Of a DNA stretch of 16,108 nucleotides, positions 14,775 through 16,108 are shown in pieces. Source of the DNA: an uncultured Treponema sp. (GTDB lineage Bacteria; Spirochaetota; Spirochaetia; Treponematales; Treponemataceae); the NCBI GenBank assembly GCA_937877515.1, contig CALFIX010000056.1:1-16108 (forward strand), in the 5' to 3' direction. The notes under the pieces are model-generated. The model was not told the DNA's origin. It saw only the letters and a list, made by a program, of their open reading frames with translations, and searched no databases. The first letter of the stretch is position 1. Each line of letters begins with the position of its first letter. Both the position numbers and the translations under genes were made by a program.

Positions 14775-15369
14775 AATATCCGGACTCCTCCAAAAACTTT
14801 CGACGGGTACGTACTAAATCAATAAGCTCCTGATACATGTTGTAATCTACTTCAAGTGCAATGGGAAAAATAAAATATTCTGTTTCGTCACAATAACGCT
14901 CTATAAATTTGCTGTCTGTGACAAAGCCCAAGCTTATCATGTTACTGATGCGGTCGGCACATTTTAAAAGCTTTGCCCTGTAGCTTCCGTGGTCAATTAT
15001 ACCCCTCAGGTATTCAGTTTTATCCTGTCCTTCCCTCTTTGTAACTTCCAGGACAAGCTTTAAAACTTCCTCACCCTCTTCATCAACTTCGCGAATTAAA
15101 TTTTCATCAAAACCGGGAATGTCTTCTATTGTGTCATGAATGCAGCTAGCCTTTAAAAGAACGCTGTCTATGTAACCGTAGTCAATTAAAATACTCATCG
15201 TATCTATCTGATGCCTGAACATATTGCCGCCGGCACGACGTCTTTTACCAATTAAACCTGTAGCAAGCTGCATGTAAGGAGCTAAAAAGATGCTTTTAAG
15301 CTGCAGCATGTGCTCTTTATCCATCTGGTCAGGTTTTTCTGTTGCCATATTATAAAGTTTTTTTGCCAT
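14761..15369 (-). CDS. Small HD-domain phosphohydrolase, (p)ppGpp-hydrolase (Mesh1/SpoT-HD) like
   Basis: 202 residues, cytoplasmic. It shows the SpoT/RelA-type HD signature: Arg52-His53 in FRHQIDT, His78-Asp79 and Glu82-Asp83 in CIHDTIEDIP, and Asp139 and Asn143 in KCADRISNM. These correspond to the metal ligands and guanine-binding positions of the hydrolase half of Rel/Spo enzymes. No synthetase, TGS or ACT domain is present, so it resembles a stand-alone small alarmone hydrolase; another nucleotide substrate is possible. The start is backed by AAGGGGG about 8 bases upstream. The 3' end overlaps the CotH gene by 14 bases. The upstream region contains a T10 run (15407-15416, A10 in the coding sense) near AT-rich -10-like hexamers. 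Confidence 0.85.
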   Translation of the reverse strand: MAKKLYNMATEKPDQMDKEHMLQLKSIFLAPYMQLATGLIGKRRRAGGNMFRHQIDTMSILIDYGYIDSVLLKASCIHDTIEDIPGFDENLIREVDEEGEEVLKLVLEVTKREGQDKTEYLRGIIDHGSYRAKLLKCADRISNMISLGFVTDSKFIERYCDETEYFIFPIALEVDYNMYQELIDLVRTRRKFLEESGYYENR

Positions 15370-15452
15370 GCAAATTACCCCCTTACAGCTTTTATCTTAT
15401 CACAGATTTTTTTTTTGTGCTATATAAGCTCTACACGCAAGTCTAAAAGATG
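15370..15452. other. Divergent control region between the HD and DUF2798 genes
   Basis: These bases separate the minus-strand HD gene from the plus-strand promoter. They hold AAGGGGG (HD ribosome site) and an A10 homopolymer (15407-15416) flanked by CACA/TGTG arms. TATATA- and GATAAG-like hexamers could serve as -10 for the HD gene, but no clear -35 was found, so the promoter is not placed. Confidence 0.4.
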
Positions 15453-15479
15453 TTGACACCAAACGCATTTTTGTATAAA
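15453..15479 (+). promoter_or_regulatory. Promoter of the DUF2798 gene
   Basis: TTGACA (15453-15458) is perfect. TATAAA (15474-15479) is 15 bases downstream, and the overlapping TAAAGT is at 17. The predicted start, near 15486, leaves a leader of about 100 bases. Confidence 0.55.
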
Positions 15480-15485
15480 GTTGCG

Positions 15486-15589
15486 CACTAAATCAGATTG
15501 CACATCTGGGGAAGTCTCCCCTGCTCATACGTTCTGTTATGCACGTAGTTTAACAATCCTGAATACCACACGGCAAAAGGAGTTAAACT
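15486..15589 (+). ncRNA. Structured 5' leader of the DUF2798 gene, possible cis-regulatory RNA
   Basis: Three consecutive hairpins can be drawn: CAGAT/ATCTG (15494-15508), GGGGA/TCCCC (15508-15521) and TACGT/ACGTA (15528-15547). AAGGAG and the ATG follow after about 35 unstructured bases. The leader is long for this window, where other leaders are 0-34 bases. I do not recognise a known riboswitch family, and no terminator-type U-run is present, so control, if any, would be translational or protein-mediated. Confidence 0.35.
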
Positions 15590-16057
15590 ATGCCGAAGAA
15601 TTTTTTACAGGAAATAGTTTTTACAGTTTTAATGGTGTTTGTTATGGTATACGCCATGATCTGTTACAACATTTCTCTTAGTATTGGTGGCCTTTCAAAC
15701 AAAGTATTTTTAATGGCCTTTCATGAATTAATTATCATGGGTCCAATTGCAATTATTTTAGATATGCTTATTGCAGGTCCCCTTGCAAAGAAAATTACAT
15801 TTAAGCTTTTCAACCCAGAAGAAGATAAAATCTTATGGATTATTCTTTCCATTTCTGTTTGTTCCGTCTGGTTTATGTGCCCTTTAATGAGTCTTGCTGC
15901 AACAATTATTTTTAAAGGCGGATTTCAAAAAGAAATTATTTCTATATGGCTGGAAACCACTGCATTAAACTACCCTATGGCCCTCTTATGGCAGCTCTTT
16001 TTTGCAGGTCCTGTTGTAAGAAAAATTTTTGGACTAATATTTAAAGAAAATAAGTAA
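15590..16057 (+). CDS. DUF2798-type four-helix membrane protein
   Basis: 155 residues, an integral inner-membrane protein of unknown function. Two tandem units of about 75 residues each have two membrane helices and a matching motif (unit 1: FHELIIMGPIAIILDMLIAGPLAKKI; unit 2: LETTALNYPMALLWQLFFAGPVVRKIF), so it is an internal duplication. A short basic N-terminus (MPKNFLQEI) and Lys-rich C-terminus suggest both ends are cytoplasmic. AAGGAG lies 9 bases before the ATG, supporting this start over an upstream overlapping frame. It is the only plus-strand gene, with its own promoter and a structured leader. The stop codon is part of the first 20-bp repeat. Transport or osmotic-stress roles would be guesses. 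Confidence 0.85.
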   Translation: MPKNFLQEIVFTVLMVFVMVYAMICYNISLSIGGLSNKVFLMAFHELIIMGPIAIILDMLIAGPLAKKITFKLFNPEEDKILWIILSISVCSVWFMCPLMSLAATIIFKGGFQKEIISIWLETTALNYPMALLWQLFFAGPVVRKIFGLIFKENK

Positions 16058-16108
16058 ACGCGTGTTACTTTTAGTAAACGCGTGTTACTTTTAGTAAACG
16101 CGTGTTAC
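16053..16108 (+). repeat. 20-bp tandem repeats at the right edge
   Basis: The unit AGTAAACGCGTGTTACTTTT occurs twice in full (16053-16072, 16073-16092) and a third time for 16 bases before the window ends, with no mismatches. Each unit has AGTAA/TTACT arms around ACGCGTG followed by T's, so each can form a small hairpin. The array starts at the stop codon of the DUF2798 gene and probably continues beyond the window. It might act as a terminator-like or protein-binding array. Confidence 0.85.

Noticed and set aside
15481..15681. Plus-strand 66-codon open frame overlapping the DUF2798 start
   Set aside because: It lacks a ribosome site, covers the structured leader, and shifts out of frame relative to the clear membrane protein with AAGGAG.
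16053..16108. CRISPR array at the right edge
   Set aside because: The units are contiguous 20-mers with no variable spacers, and no cas gene is present.

Overview
The window looks like a chromosomal segment of a Treponema-like spirochaete. The left edge carries the reverse complement of a 16S rRNA 5' end with a treponemal signature. It also holds a treponemal-type LptD, base composition is moderately AT-rich, and G homopolymers occur in lipoprotein genes. Almost everything is on the minus strand; only the last gene (DUF2798-type) is on plus. No tRNA, CRISPR array or insertion sequence was seen. This is taxonomic inference from one window, not a database match.

Layout from left to right. 1-55: 5' end of a 16S rRNA gene, running off the left edge. 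56-381: its leader, with two hairpins and a boxA-like site, and a strong sigma70-type promoter with an A/T-rich upstream tract. 382-765: a small helical protein of unknown role with its own promoter. 766-973: a spacer holding a second copy of the last bases of lptD and a palindromic structure. 974-4396: an LptD-like outer-membrane protein, 12 bases downstream of uvrA (4409-7351). 7435-8088: a HAD phosphatase/phosphomutase with an apparently leaderless start. 8200-10673: a lipoprotein GH43 arabinanase-type enzyme, split in two by a one-base frameshift at about 8930-8940. 10860-11945: a solitary tyrosine recombinase. 12061-13110: glycolytic GAPDH with clear promoter and terminator. 13218-14774 and 14761-15369: a CotH-family lipoprotein translationally coupled to a small (p)ppGpp-hydrolase-like HD protein. 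15590-16057: a DUF2798 membrane protein behind a structured leader, ending in 20-bp tandem repeats that run off the right edge.

How the genes fit together. uvrA-lptD looks like one transcript with unrelated functions. The GH43 lipoprotein and the HAD enzyme fit a plant-polysaccharide-using gut or rumen lifestyle, with gap supplying central glycolysis. The most notable pattern is that both cell-surface lipoprotein genes (GH43 and CotH) carry an uninterrupted poly-G tract (G9 and G8) inside the signal-peptide coding region. Both are currently in frame. Such tracts are classical substrates for slipped-strand phase variation, so two unrelated surface proteins here may be independently switchable. 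The GH43 gene has an additional frameshift downstream.

I did not find a clearly novel multi-gene defence or mobile system. The best leads are the paired poly-G switches, the GC-rich palindromic segment read through in the lptD signal peptide, the duplicated lptD tail, and the structured leader and terminal repeats around the DUF2798 gene.
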